Position numbers and translations under genes: made by a program
Part shown: positions 16,176 through 25,040 of the stretch, one piece after another
Layout: every line of letters begins with the position of its first letter
Numbering within the stretch: the first letter of the stretch is position 1
The notes under the pieces: model-generated
Seen by the model: only the letters and a program-made list of their open reading frames with translations
Databases searched by the model: none
What the model was told of the DNA's origin: nothing
NCBI GenBank assembly: GCA_002339325.1
Contig: DDKK01000041.1
Coordinates: forward strand, 1 to 61,278
Length of the DNA: 61,278 nucleotides
Reading direction: 5' to 3'
Source: Nitrospiraceae bacterium UBA2600
GTDB taxonomy: Bacteria > Nitrospirota > Thermodesulfovibrionia > Thermodesulfovibrionales > Thermodesulfovibrionaceae

Positions 16176-18786
16176 TATCCTAATTTTACTCTTTAATAAT
16201 GCCTTTGCAGATGAAATTGTAAAAAAAATTGAAATTGAAGGATTAAATTCTATCTCTAACAAGGAGTTCATATATCTTCTCGGAGTAGAAGAGGGTAAAG
16301 TTTTAAATAAAGAAGAGATAAATAGAGGAATTAAAAGGCTTTTTTTGAAGGGTATATTTGATGATATTGTCGTTAACTATGACAATGGAGTTTTAAAAAT
16401 AGAAGTCAAAGAAAAGTTAAAAATAAAAAGGATAAACATAGAGGGTAACGAATATTTTAGTGAAAAATTCTATATAAATTCTTTAAATTTAAAAACAGGT
16501 GACTTTTTCAGTAAAGTAAAACTTCAAAGAGCAATCGCCAATATTCAAAATGAAATGAATAAAAGAGGCTTTCCGGAAAATAAAATTTCCTATGTAGTAT
16601 CACAGGAAGGACAGGATGTTTCAATGAGAATATTAGTTGAAGAAGGCAATCCGTTGAGGGTAAAAAATATAATCTGGCAGGGTAGTCTTAATGAAAATAT
16701 TAAAAACCTTCTTTCTATAAATCAAAACGACCCTTTTGATAAAGTAATGATTGAAGAATTTATCAAAAAATCAATGGAGTATCTAGAAAAAAAAGGGTTT
16801 AAAGGTTCGAGTATCAAATACTCCTTTGAAAAAGGAGAATTAAAAATTTTTATTGATGAAGGAGTAAAGTTAGAGATAGAAATAAAGGGAGCAGATTCTC
16901 TTACCTCTAAAGAATTAAAGGATTTGATAATGGCTCATTTCAAAGATAAGGTGAGTGAAGATATTATTAAAGACAGCGTTAATAATCTGATAACTTTTTA
17001 TAGAACAAAAGGATTTATTGATGTAAAGATATCTCCCTTAATGGAAAAGAAAGGCAATGAGTGGAACATTACTTATATTATAAATGAGGGAGAAAAGAGA
17101 ATTGTTGATAAGATATTATTCATGGGAAACTTTAAAACTCCTCCAGAGGAACTAAAAAAAATTCTAATCAACAGGGAGGGTATTGATTTTAATCCAGAAG
17201 AACTTGAAAATGACAGACTAAGAATAGAGGATTTTCTCAGAACAAAAGGTTATTATGAAGCAAAGGTCTCTCAGCCAGATATAAAAGATAGAGAAAATAA
17301 AATAGAAATTAGCTTCAATATAGAAGAAGGAAAGCTTCTCAAGATAATATCGATTAATATAGAAGTCAAAGAGAATTTCCTTAAAAAGGAAGCTATTGAT
17401 GCAGTGGCAAGTTTTATAAATTTCCCTTTCAGTAACTCCGTTTTCATTGAAATTAAGAGACGGATAAGGGAAGTCTATATAAAAAAGGGCTATCAAGAAA
17501 CATTAGTAGAGGGAGTAACTGAGAAGACTAACGAGGGGATATTAATAAAAATAACTGTGCATCCAGGTAATAAAAAGTATTTTGGCCGGTCAATTATTCT
17601 TGGTAATAAGAAAACTAAGACAAATTTTATTTATGATAGACTAACACATAAAGAAAATGTGACTTTTAATCCAGAGTATATAGATAAGGATAGACAAAAT
17701 TTATATAAAACAGGACTTTTTTCAAGAGTTGACATAAACTATGAAAAATATGACGATACAATTGATTTAATATACAATGTAGAAGAATTACCTGCAGGAA
17801 TTTTTGAGTTTGGATTAGGATATGGTGAGTATGAGAGGGCAAAGGGATTTGTTGAACTGTCGTATATTAATCTGTTTGGAGTTAACAAACAGTTATTTTC
17901 ACGCCTTGAAATAAGCAGTATTGAGAAAAGAAGTTACATTACCTATATTGACCCTTGGTTATGGAGTGACCTCATTTTTAAATCGTCATTACTTTTCGAG
18001 AGAACAGATATGAAAAATATTGATACTAAATATATCATCTATAGAATTAGAAAATACGGTTTATCGGGTGGCTTTGAGAAAAAATTTTTTGATTATTTCA
18101 AGGGAGAGTTGCTTTATGAAGCAACTTATTCTAAAATATGGGACGTTAGACCCGAGGTAATTCTCTCAGATAAAGATATAGGCGAAATATTTATTAGCGG
18201 TATCAAGGCTTCATTGATATATGATACAAGGGACAACGTATTTGACCCCACAAGAGGATGGTTGGCTGGTGTAACTTCGAAGATAAGCAGCGAGGCTTTA
18301 GGTTCTGAAATTAACTTCTCAAAAACCTCCTTTTATATAAATCGATACACGGAACTTAAAAAAGGATTGGTTTTAGCAACTTCCTTGAGAGCAGGTTTTG
18401 CATGGCTTTACGGCAACAGTAAAGAACTGCCCATTTCTGAAAGATATTTTTTAGGAGGAAGGGACACTGTAAGAGGTTATGCTCAAAACACTCTCGGACC
18501 AAAGAAAGACAATGAGCCTACTGGAGGAAATGCTTTTCTAATGGGTAATTTAGAATTAAGAACTTCTTTAGGAAAGAACTTTTATCTGATAAATTTTCTT
18601 GACTTCGGAAATCTCTGGCAAAAAATTGATAATATGAGTATAACAAATCTTAAATACACAACTGGTTTAGGGCTAAGATATAAAACACCTGTTGGTCCAT
18701 TTAGAATAGACTATGGATATAAATTAAACAGAGAAAAAGGAGAATCAAGAGGTGAGATTCATTTTAGTATTGGTCATGCTTTTTAA
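16144..18786 (+). CDS. bamA: Outer membrane protein assembly factor BamA (Omp85), seven POTRA domains
   Basis: The start is set at GTG 16144, inside tamB: GGAGG at 16131-16135 lies 8 nt upstream and the resulting N terminus is a clean signal peptide (LLSFALSFVSILILLFNNAFA, then DE). That gives 880 residues. Seven successive POTRA-like units of about 75 residues can be traced (starting at EIVKKIEIEG, LKIKRINIEG, LRVKNIIWQG, LEIEIKGADS, RIVDKILFMG, LKIISINIEV, YFGRSIILGN), followed by a beta barrel with the conserved RYFLGGRDTVRGY loop and a C-terminal aromatic (GHAF). E. coli BamA has five POTRAs. BamA inserts beta-barrel proteins into the outer membrane; overlap with tamB and the next gene indicates coupled expression. 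Confidence 0.93.
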   Translation: MLLSFALSFVSILILLFNNAFADEIVKKIEIEGLNSISNKEFIYLLGVEEGKVLNKEEINRGIKRLFLKGIFDDIVVNYDNGVLKIEVKEKLKIKRINIEGNEYFSEKFYINSLNLKTGDFFSKVKLQRAIANIQNEMNKRGFPENKISYVVSQEGQDVSMRILVEEGNPLRVKNIIWQGSLNENIKNLLSINQNDPFDKVMIEEFIKKSMEYLEKKGFKGSSIKYSFEKGELKIFIDEGVKLEIEIKGADSLTSKELKDLIMAHFKDKVSEDIIKDSVNNLITFYRTKGFIDVKISPLMEKKGNEWNITYIINEGEKRIVDKILFMGNFKTPPEELKKILINREGIDFNPEELENDRLRIEDFLRTKGYYEAKVSQPDIKDRENKIEISFNIEEGKLLKIISINIEVKENFLKKEAIDAVASFINFPFSNSVFIEIKRRIREVYIKKGYQETLVEGVTEKTNEGILIKITVHPGNKKYFGRSIILGNKKTKTNFIYDRLTHKENVTFNPEYIDKDRQNLYKTGLFSRVDINYEKYDDTIDLIYNVEELPAGIFEFGLGYGEYERAKGFVELSYINLFGVNKQLFSRLEISSIEKRSYITYIDPWLWSDLIFKSSLLFERTDMKNIDTKYIIYRIRKYGLSGGFEKKFFDYFKGELLYEATYSKIWDVRPEVILSDKDIGEIFISGIKASLIYDTRDNVFDPTRGWLAGVTSKISSEALGSEINFSKTSFYINRYTELKKGLVLATSLRAGFAWLYGNSKELPISERYFLGGRDTVRGYAQNTLGPKKDNEPTGGNAFLMGNLELRTSLGKNFYLINFLDFGNLWQKIDNMSITNLKYTTGLGLRYKTPVGPFRIDYGYKLNREKGESRGEIHFSIGHAF

Positions 18787-19237
18787 TATTTGTTTGATTG
18801 AACATGCAAATTCTGAGACTATCAACAGAGTTGTGGCATATGTGGGCAACATTGCTATAACCCTTGATGATTTCAAAGAAGAACTGAGTAAACTTAGAGA
18901 AAAAATGCCTGACATAAAAAGTGAAGAAGTTATTAACATTTTAATAAATAAAACTATTTTACTTAAAAAAGCACGAGAGTTGTTCATGGAAGGCAGAGAC
19001 GAAGATATTATCAACAGCTATATTGATTTGAAAATAAAATCTTCCATTATCATACCAGAAAATCAAGTGAGACAGTTTTATGATGAAAACAGGGAAAAAA
19101 TGAATGACAGACCATATGCTGCTGTTAGAAGTGAGATTGAAAAATATTTATTTGAGAGAGAGTTAAATAAAAGACTCAAGGAACATATTGAAGAAATAAA
19201 AAAAGATGAGGATATAAAAGTAATTTTTATGCCTTGA
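18752..19237 (+). CDS. Small SurA-N-like periplasmic protein without a PPIase domain
   Basis: 161 residues starting at GTG 18752, inside the end of bamA, with GGAG about 10 nt upstream. A signal peptide (RFILVLVMLFNICLIEHANS) precedes INRVVAYVGNIAITLDDF, which matches the opening of SurA/PpiD-type chaperones, and a helical body ending in a basic-acidic helix. There is no parvulin domain. SurA N domains bind unfolded outer-membrane proteins, so a stripped-down chaperone acting with BamA is plausible. It overlaps the convergent acetyltransferase gene by 11 nt. Family placement is moderate. Confidence 0.7.
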   Translation: MRFILVLVMLFNICLIEHANSETINRVVAYVGNIAITLDDFKEELSKLREKMPDIKSEEVINILINKTILLKKARELFMEGRDEDIINSYIDLKIKSSIIIPENQVRQFYDENREKMNDRPYAAVRSEIEKYLFERELNKRLKEHIEEIKKDEDIKVIFMP

Positions 19238-19685
19238 TATTATAAATTAAAGCACTTTCATCACATTCTGGAAATTTAGGACATCTTATACAGTCTCCCC
19301 AAATCTTTTGAGGAAGCTTTGATTTATCGATTTCTTTAAAGCCAATTTTTTTAAAAAATTCAGGTATATATGTCAATACAAAAACTCTCTTTATACCAAG
19401 TTTTTTTGTCTCCGATAGACATTTTTTTACAAGTAGACGACCTAAGCCTTTTTTTTGATGTTCCCTTCTAACGACTAAAGAACGAACTTCTGCCAGGTCT
19501 TCCCATAGAATGTGAAGAGCACATACCCCTAAAATTTCTCCTTTGTCCTCTGCTACATAGAAATCTCTTAAATTCTCATAAAGCTCATTTAACGAGCGGG
19601 GAAGCATCTCTCCCTTTCTTGCAAATTCATTAATGAGTTTGTGTATTGTTTTTATATCGCTTATTTTGGCTTTTCTAATTTTCAA
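19227..19685 (-). CDS. GNAT N-acetyltransferase, short ArgA (N-acetylglutamate synthase) type
   Basis: 152 residues forming one GNAT domain: an N-terminal IRKAKISDIKTIHKLINEFA, the acetyl-CoA loop QKKGLGRLLV, and the C-terminal FFKKIGFKEIDKSKLPQKIW. The C-terminal tail with CIRCPKFPECDE is typical of the short N-acetylglutamate synthases found in many anaerobes and actinobacteria, which make N-acetylglutamate from glutamate for arginine synthesis. argG lies elsewhere in the window. Another GNAT substrate is possible. The start overlaps the gamma-subunit gene by 11 nt. Confidence 0.75.
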   Translation of the reverse strand: MKIRKAKISDIKTIHKLINEFARKGEMLPRSLNELYENLRDFYVAEDKGEILGVCALHILWEDLAEVRSLVVRREHQKKGLGRLLVKKCLSETKKLGIKRVFVLTYIPEFFKKIGFKEIDKSKLPQKIWGDCIRCPKFPECDESALIYNIKA

Positions 19686-20214
19686 TAATTGAAAAACCTC
19701 TCAAAACAAGCTTTTTGTTGATATCGAGCAGTTCTCTTCTCTTTGGAGGGATAATTTCCTCAAGTGCCTTTACTACATTGTCAATATTAATCAAGCCAGA
19801 TACTTTAAGAAAAGCTCCAAGTAATATCATATTGGCAAGCTTAGGATTTGCTATGAGAGACGCCTCTTGGGAGGCCTCGACCGAATGAATTTTTTTACGC
19901 TCCGAAGAATTTGAATTTTGTATAATAGACGAATCATAGATGACATGACCATTTTCCTTCACTCTATTGAAAAACTTTTTATACGAAGCTTCATTTAATG
20001 CAATAAGAAAATCGGCATTTTTTATTATTGGACATCCGATAAGTTCATCGGCAACTATAACCATACAGTTTGCTGTTCCCCCTCTCATTTCTGCTCCATA
20101 GGAGGGAAACCATGTTACCTCTTTTCCTTCCTTCATAGCTGCATAGGCTATTACTTTACCTAAAAATAGTATTCCCTGACCTCCGGAACCGGCAATTATT
20201 ATGCGTTGTTCCAT
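19675..20214 (-). CDS. 2-oxoacid:acceptor oxidoreductase, gamma subunit
   Basis: From ATG 20214 the protein has 179 residues and begins MEQRIIIAGSGGQGILFLGK, the standard opening of the gamma domain; a longer frame from 20268 adds a basic tail unlike the family. The motif PSYGAEMRGGTANCMV is diagnostic. The subunit belongs to ferredoxin-dependent oxidoreductases (KorC/VorC/PorC type) that decarboxylate 2-oxoacids to acyl-CoA. It overlaps the beta subunit gene by 16 nt. No alpha subunit adjoins, so the complete enzyme must draw a partner from elsewhere in the genome. Confidence 0.88.
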   Translation of the reverse strand: MEQRIIIAGSGGQGILFLGKVIAYAAMKEGKEVTWFPSYGAEMRGGTANCMVIVADELIGCPIIKNADFLIALNEASYKKFFNRVKENGHVIYDSSIIQNSNSSERKKIHSVEASQEASLIANPKLANMILLGAFLKVSGLINIDNVVKALEEIIPPKRRELLDINKKLVLRGFSIIEN

Positions 20215-20945
20215 TTGTCCTTTATAACTCCTATTTTGAATTCTTTTAGCATATTTTCTCTTAGCCACTTTAATGATTGCTCAGGAGTCATTCCCCAGTC
20301 AGTAGGGCAGGGTGAGAGCATTTCTACAAAACTGAAACCCTTTCCTTCAATTTGATATTTAAAGGCTTTTTCTATATATTTTTTAGTTAGAACTATATTT
20401 TTGTATGAATCCAATGAGCCTCTCGCAACAAAAGAACTACCCTGGAGCGTTGCAAGAAGTTCTGAAACATGAATAGGATACCCTGCTTGATTAGGGTCTC
20501 TTCCAGTGGGGGTTGTTGTTGTTTTTTGTCCCGGAAGCGTGGTTGGAGCCATTTGTCCACCAGTCATTCCGTAGTTTACATTATTTATAAAAAATACACA
20601 TATATTTTCACCTCTGTTTGCAGCGTGTATTATTTCCGCTGTTCCTATTGCTGCTAAATCACCATCTCCTTGATAGGTAAATACGACCTTATCTGAACAA
20701 ACTCTCTTAATACCTGTTGCTGCAGCAGGTGGTCTGCCATGAGGAATTTCAAGTATGTCAAAATCAAAATAATCATAGGCAAAGACAGCACATCCAACAG
20801 GCGCTATGGCAATTATTCTTTCTCTGAGATTTAACTGGTCAATTACTTCTGCAATAAGTCTGTGAGCAATACTGTGTCCGCATCCAGGACAATACCTGAA
20901 AGGCACTTTCTTTAGAGATGATGGTCTTTCAAAAACTTTTTTCAT
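20199..20945 (-). CDS. 2-oxoacid:acceptor oxidoreductase, beta (TPP-binding) subunit
   Basis: 248 residues with the beta-subunit pattern: PFRYCPGCGHSIAHRLIAE at the N terminus, thiamine-diphosphate motif GDGDLAAIGTAEIIHA ending in NNVNYGMTGGQ, and SPCPTDWGMTPEQS near the C terminus, as in 2-oxoglutarate and 2-oxoisovalerate enzymes. It catalyses decarboxylation of the 2-oxoacid and passes electrons to ferredoxin. It begins 5 nt after ppx/gppA with no Shine-Dalgarno sequence; TATAAT lies 9 nt upstream of the ATG. Substrate (2-oxoglutarate or branched-chain) is undecided. Confidence 0.9.
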   Translation of the reverse strand: MKKVFERPSSLKKVPFRYCPGCGHSIAHRLIAEVIDQLNLRERIIAIAPVGCAVFAYDYFDFDILEIPHGRPPAAATGIKRVCSDKVVFTYQGDGDLAAIGTAEIIHAANRGENICVFFINNVNYGMTGGQMAPTTLPGQKTTTTPTGRDPNQAGYPIHVSELLATLQGSSFVARGSLDSYKNIVLTKKYIEKAFKYQIEGKGFSFVEMLSPCPTDWGMTPEQSLKWLRENMLKEFKIGVIKDKWNNA

Positions 20946-20950
20946 AAAGA

Positions 20951-21877
20951 TTAATTATAGCAGAAATCCTTATAATTTTTCATTATTCCTTCCATTAGGC
21001 CATAGTCACTTACAATTATTTCCTTCGCTTTTACATATTCACATATAGAGTCCATTATTATTATTCCTGGAATAATAATACCAGCTCTATCTTGAGTTAA
21101 ACCAGCAATATTTTTTCTTGAATTCACAGGAAGTTTTGAGATTTTACTAAAAATAGACTTTAAGTTTTTTATAGATATTTTTGTTAAATGAACGTCCTCG
21201 GAATTATAAAAATCTAATTTTTTTTCTATCATAGCAATAGTTGTGGCTGTTCCACCGGTTACGTAAATTTTGTTAATTCTTAAAAGAGGAATGTTCTTTT
21301 CAATTTTTTTTCTTAAGTCTTGATAGAAGTTTTCAATTTCAAATTGAAGGGGAGGGTCTGATTTAAAAAATATTTTATAATCTCTCAATGCTCCCGAAGG
21401 TATACTGCCCTTTAAAATCTCTTGTCCATCTAAATAAATCCACTCGGTACTACCACCACCTATATCAATAGCAAATAACTCCTTTTTTTGTACCTTAAGC
21501 CCTGCAACTATACCTTCTAACATATAATAGGCTTCTTGGTTGCCAGTGATTATTTTTAAACTTAATCCTGATTCTTCTCTTACTTTATTGCAAAAATCTT
21601 GTCCGTCCAAGGACTCTCTTAGTGCGCTTGTTCCTATGGCTATTATTTCTGTTGAGTTAAATTCTTCAGCTATAGCTTTAAACTTCTTGATGATTTTTAT
21701 TGATTTTTCTATGGAATTATTATTAAGTCTTTTTGTTGTGTTAATATTTTTACCGAGCTGCGTTACTGCGCGGTCATGGTAAATTTTAATTATTTTGTCT
21801 TTTTTTAATTTTCCTATTAAAATTCGGATAGTATTACTTCCAACATCAATTACAGCAATGATTTCAGTAGGTTTCAT
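20951..21877 (-). CDS. Ppx/GppA phosphatase family protein
   Basis: 308 residues of the sugar-kinase/HSP70-like actin fold: phosphate-1 motif IDVGSNTIRILIG at the N terminus, IAIGTSALRES, and the phosphate-2 region FAIDIGGGSTEWIY with GGTATTIA further on. The family degrades polyphosphate from the end (Ppx) or hydrolyses pppGpp (GppA). At about 300 residues it is the short form without the C-terminal HD-like domain. It overlaps the 3' end of proS by 14 nt. Confidence 0.9.
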   Translation of the reverse strand: MKPTEIIAVIDVGSNTIRILIGKLKKDKIIKIYHDRAVTQLGKNINTTKRLNNNSIEKSIKIIKKFKAIAEEFNSTEIIAIGTSALRESLDGQDFCNKVREESGLSLKIITGNQEAYYMLEGIVAGLKVQKKELFAIDIGGGSTEWIYLDGQEILKGSIPSGALRDYKIFFKSDPPLQFEIENFYQDLRKKIEKNIPLLRINKIYVTGGTATTIAMIEKKLDFYNSEDVHLTKISIKNLKSIFSKISKLPVNSRKNIAGLTQDRAGIIIPGIIIMDSICEYVKAKEIIVSDYGLMEGIMKNYKDFCYN

Positions 21878-23576
21878 AATAGGAGTTTACAATTTCAACA
21901 ACGGCTTTATTTATGGTAACTTTTTTACTTTCTTTTGTCCTTCGCTTTTTTATTTCAATTTTTCCCTCTTTCAATCCTTTTTCTCCGATTATAACCTGAA
22001 TTGGTATGCCTATTAAATCGGCATCTTTGAATTTTACTCCGGGACGTTCGTCTCTATCATCAATAAGTACTTCCATGTGCCTGTCTGCAAAACTATTATA
22101 TATTTCTGAGACTTTTTCGTAGAGCTCTTCAGCTATTTTTGTTGTTTTTGAATCACCCATGTTTAGTGGAATTATCTCAATATCAAATGGGGCAATGCTT
22201 TTAGGCCATATTATTCCATCTTGGTCATTATTCTGTTCAATAGCTGCCGCAGCGACTCTTGCAGGTCCTATTCCATAGCTTCCCATTATTATAGGCTTTT
22301 CTTTACCATCTTTATCGAGATAGATAGCATTTAAGGGTAGGGAATATTTAGTGCCAAGTTTAAAAATATTTCCTACTTCAATGGCTTTTTCAATTCGAAT
22401 AGGAGCATTACATTTTATGCATCTATCAATTTCAGAAACCTTTCTAATATCGTGCCATTCAGGACGGAAATCTTTTTCGGGAGTAATTCCTTTAATGTGA
22501 TAGTCCTTTTTATTTGCTCCAGATACATAGAGGATGTCCTTACTAATTGATTTGTCGGCAATTAGTCTTATTTTGTGGTTCAAAGGTCCGATAAACCCTA
22601 TTTCTATTCCTAAGATTTTATGGGCTTCTTCTGGTGAGGCAAAGCTAAATTCTCCAATTATTCTTGCAAGCTTTTTCTCATTTATTTCATGGTCTCCTCT
22701 AATTAAGACAAGAACCGGCTCTTTTTCAGTAATTACGAGAAGACTTTTAATAAAATACCTCTCATCCAGTCCTAAAAATTCAGAAACTTCTTTGACAGAT
22801 TTTTTATTAGGCGTATAAACTTCGGAGAATTCCATGTCTATTTTGGGAGGAATAGGGGGATTGCTTTTTGCTACTTCAATGTTAGCAGCATATCCACATT
22901 GGTCACATAGCACTATCTCATCTTCACCCGCTGGAGTAGGAGCCATGAATTCGTGAGATTCCATATCACCCATTATTCCTGGATCTGATTCAACTTGATA
23001 ATATCTAAGACCACACCTTGAGAATATTCTATGATAGGCTTCGGCATGCATTTGGTAACTTCTGTCAAGACCTTCATTGTCAGCATCAAAACTATAGCTA
23101 TCTTTCATAATGAATTCTCTTGTTCTAAGAACTCCGCCTCGAGGTCTTGCCTCATCTCTGAGTTTTGTTTGAATTTGATACCATATTTGTGGCAGTTGTC
23201 GGTATGATTTAATTTCTTTAGCAGCTATCCACGTCATAATTTCTTCATGCGTCATACCAAGACACATATCCCTGCCGGTTCTGTCTTTTAAACGGAACAT
23301 TTCTTCTTTTATAGAATACCATCTTCCTGTTTGCTGCCATATTTCTGCAGGATGGAGGATTGGCATTGATATCTCTTGAGCTCCAATTCTTTCCATTTCT
23401 TCTTTAAGAATGACGTTTATTTTATTTAAAACTCTCCATCCAAGAGGTAAAAATATAAAAAGACCTGCAGCCAGTTGTCTTACATAGCCCGCTTTTAACA
23501 TTAAGATATGAGATATTGCATTGATACCCGATGGAGTTTCTCTCATTGTAGGAATGAATAGGTTAGAATATCGCAT
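21864..23576 (-). CDS. proS: Prolyl-tRNA synthetase
   Basis: From ATG 23576 (GGAGG just upstream) the enzyme has 570 residues; the longer frame to 23618 is not needed. Class II motifs are seen: LPLGWRVLNKI, motif 2 with RDEARPRGGVLRTREFIMKDSYSF, motif 3 with MGSYGIGPARVAAA. The middle part (about 230-390, with LIRGDHEINEKKLARI) is the bacterial INS editing domain that clears Ala-tRNA(Pro). The C-terminal anticodon domain ends ...VVEIVNSYYETY. It is the prokaryotic-type ProS. Confidence 0.96.
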   Translation of the reverse strand: MRYSNLFIPTMRETPSGINAISHILMLKAGYVRQLAAGLFIFLPLGWRVLNKINVILKEEMERIGAQEISMPILHPAEIWQQTGRWYSIKEEMFRLKDRTGRDMCLGMTHEEIMTWIAAKEIKSYRQLPQIWYQIQTKLRDEARPRGGVLRTREFIMKDSYSFDADNEGLDRSYQMHAEAYHRIFSRCGLRYYQVESDPGIMGDMESHEFMAPTPAGEDEIVLCDQCGYAANIEVAKSNPPIPPKIDMEFSEVYTPNKKSVKEVSEFLGLDERYFIKSLLVITEKEPVLVLIRGDHEINEKKLARIIGEFSFASPEEAHKILGIEIGFIGPLNHKIRLIADKSISKDILYVSGANKKDYHIKGITPEKDFRPEWHDIRKVSEIDRCIKCNAPIRIEKAIEVGNIFKLGTKYSLPLNAIYLDKDGKEKPIIMGSYGIGPARVAAAAIEQNNDQDGIIWPKSIAPFDIEIIPLNMGDSKTTKIAEELYEKVSEIYNSFADRHMEVLIDDRDERPGVKFKDADLIGIPIQVIIGEKGLKEGKIEIKKRRTKESKKVTINKAVVEIVNSYYETY

Positions 23577-23808
23577 CTTCAACCTCCAAAATTTTGATAT
23601 TAAATTAAAGTATATCATATCGCCTTTACCAGATAGAAATTTTAAAATTTAACATAATATACATTATCAGACAAAAATTTAAGACTAAAAAATGTTTAAA
23701 ATCTGTGAAAATTTTAGTTAAAAGAAAGATAAATCCCGTTACTTATATGGGAAATTTTTGGATTGTATATTAAGTGGGCAATTAAAATTTTTAAGGGTTA
23801 TCAGAATT
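23577..23808 (-). other. AT-rich spacer between mtaB and proS
   Basis: 232 bases without a gene. It must carry the proS control region: a Shine-Dalgarno GGAGG lies close to the proS start, and TATACT on the minus strand is a possible -10. A small hairpin CCCGT/ATGGG with a 7-nt loop sits in the middle (CCCGTTACTTATATGGG), too weak for a terminator. No T-box or other known leader was recognised. Confidence 0.4.
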
Positions 23809-25038
23809 TTATCTTTTTATCGCGCAACTTACAAACGCCATATCGTTATCAATTGATTTAACCTTTCCAATTACTAATTCTCCAGAAGATATTCCATCTT
23901 TATCTTCAATCATACATTTAATGTAATTATCCGATGTTCCTGTAAATAAATGATTTTTTCTATTTTCAACTATTATTTCAAGTTGAGAATTTATAAATTT
24001 TTCAATATATTTTCTTTTTTTAGCTTTAGCTATATCGACCAAAACGCTTGTTCTTTCTTTTTTTAGTTGTTCTGGTAAGTGGTTAGGCATTTTAGCGGCT
24101 ACAGTAAATGGTCTCTTTGAATAATTAAAAACATGAAGGTATGAAAAGTTGACTTTTTCTGCTATTTTAAGTGTTGCTTTAAAGTCATCTTCGGTTTCGG
24201 AGGGAAAGCCAACAATTAGGTCTGTTCCTATGGCTATATTAGGATACATGAGAAGTATTTTTTCAATTATTTTCAAGTACTGTGCTATGTCATACTTTCT
24301 ATTCATCAATTTCAGAATTCTGTCACTTCCGTGTTGTAAAGGTATATGAAGATGTTTACATATCCTTGAATCTCCCATAATTTCTAAAAGCTCTTCATCG
24401 ACATGATTTATCTCAATGGAGCTTAATCTAATTTTAGGTATAGAAGTTTTTTTAAGTATATTTTTGAGAAGAAAATTCAGATTTGTCTTTTCTTTTTCAT
24501 TAAAGCCGAAAAGTCCTATATTAATTCCGCTCAATATGATTTCCTTAATTCCGGAAGATTCATAATCTTTTATTTCTTCGATAATTTCTGACACTTTATA
24601 GCTAATTGGCTTACCTCGTAAATAAGGAACAACACAATAACTGCAGTAGTTGTTACATCCATCTTGTATTTTTACAACAGCTCTATGCCGGTTAATTTTT
24701 TTTGAAGTAATACTTGAAGTTATTGTGTTAAAGTAATTAATTATACTGTCTTTGTTTTGATTAGAGATTATTTTTAAATTTTCTGTTTCTTTTGGAAATC
24801 TCAGATTAATATAACATCCAGTGGCAAAACATTTTTTGCCTTCCTTTAATGCCCTGTTAATTATTTGTCTCGACTGGATTTCTGCTTTATTAGTTACAGC
24901 GCATGTATTTATAATCCAACAATCTGCCTTTTTTAAATCATCTGTAATTTCATATCCTTTAATCTTGAGTGATTTTTCAAGCTTTTGAAACTCTGCTTGA
25001 TTTACTCTGCATCCAAAAACAATCAATGCTACTTTCAT
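23809..25038 (-). CDS. mtaB: tRNA (N6-threonylcarbamoyladenosine(37)-C2)-methylthiotransferase MtaB
   Basis: 409 residues. The N-terminal UPF0004 domain opens with FGCRVNQAEFQ, the MtaB version of the family signature, and the radical-SAM cluster motif CxxxCxxC is in GCNNYCSYCVVPYLRGK. The C-terminal part is a TRAM domain. MtaB converts t6A37 to ms2t6A in tRNAs reading ANN codons. It sits 2 nt from miaB, its paralogue acting on i6A37, and tsaD (t6A synthesis) is also in the window. Confidence 0.9.
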   Translation of the reverse strand: MKVALIVFGCRVNQAEFQKLEKSLKIKGYEITDDLKKADCWIINTCAVTNKAEIQSRQIINRALKEGKKCFATGCYINLRFPKETENLKIISNQNKDSIINYFNTITSSITSKKINRHRAVVKIQDGCNNYCSYCVVPYLRGKPISYKVSEIIEEIKDYESSGIKEIILSGINIGLFGFNEKEKTNLNFLLKNILKKTSIPKIRLSSIEINHVDEELLEIMGDSRICKHLHIPLQHGSDRILKLMNRKYDIAQYLKIIEKILLMYPNIAIGTDLIVGFPSETEDDFKATLKIAEKVNFSYLHVFNYSKRPFTVAAKMPNHLPEQLKKERTSVLVDIAKAKKRKYIEKFINSQLEIIVENRKNHLFTGTSDNYIKCMIEDKDGISSGELVIGKVKSIDNDMAFVSCAIKR

Positions 25039-25040
25039 TT

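Noticed and set aside
20215..20268. Extended N terminus of the oxidoreductase gamma subunit
   Set aside because: The basic extension is unlike the family, and an internal ATG begins the standard gamma-domain opening.
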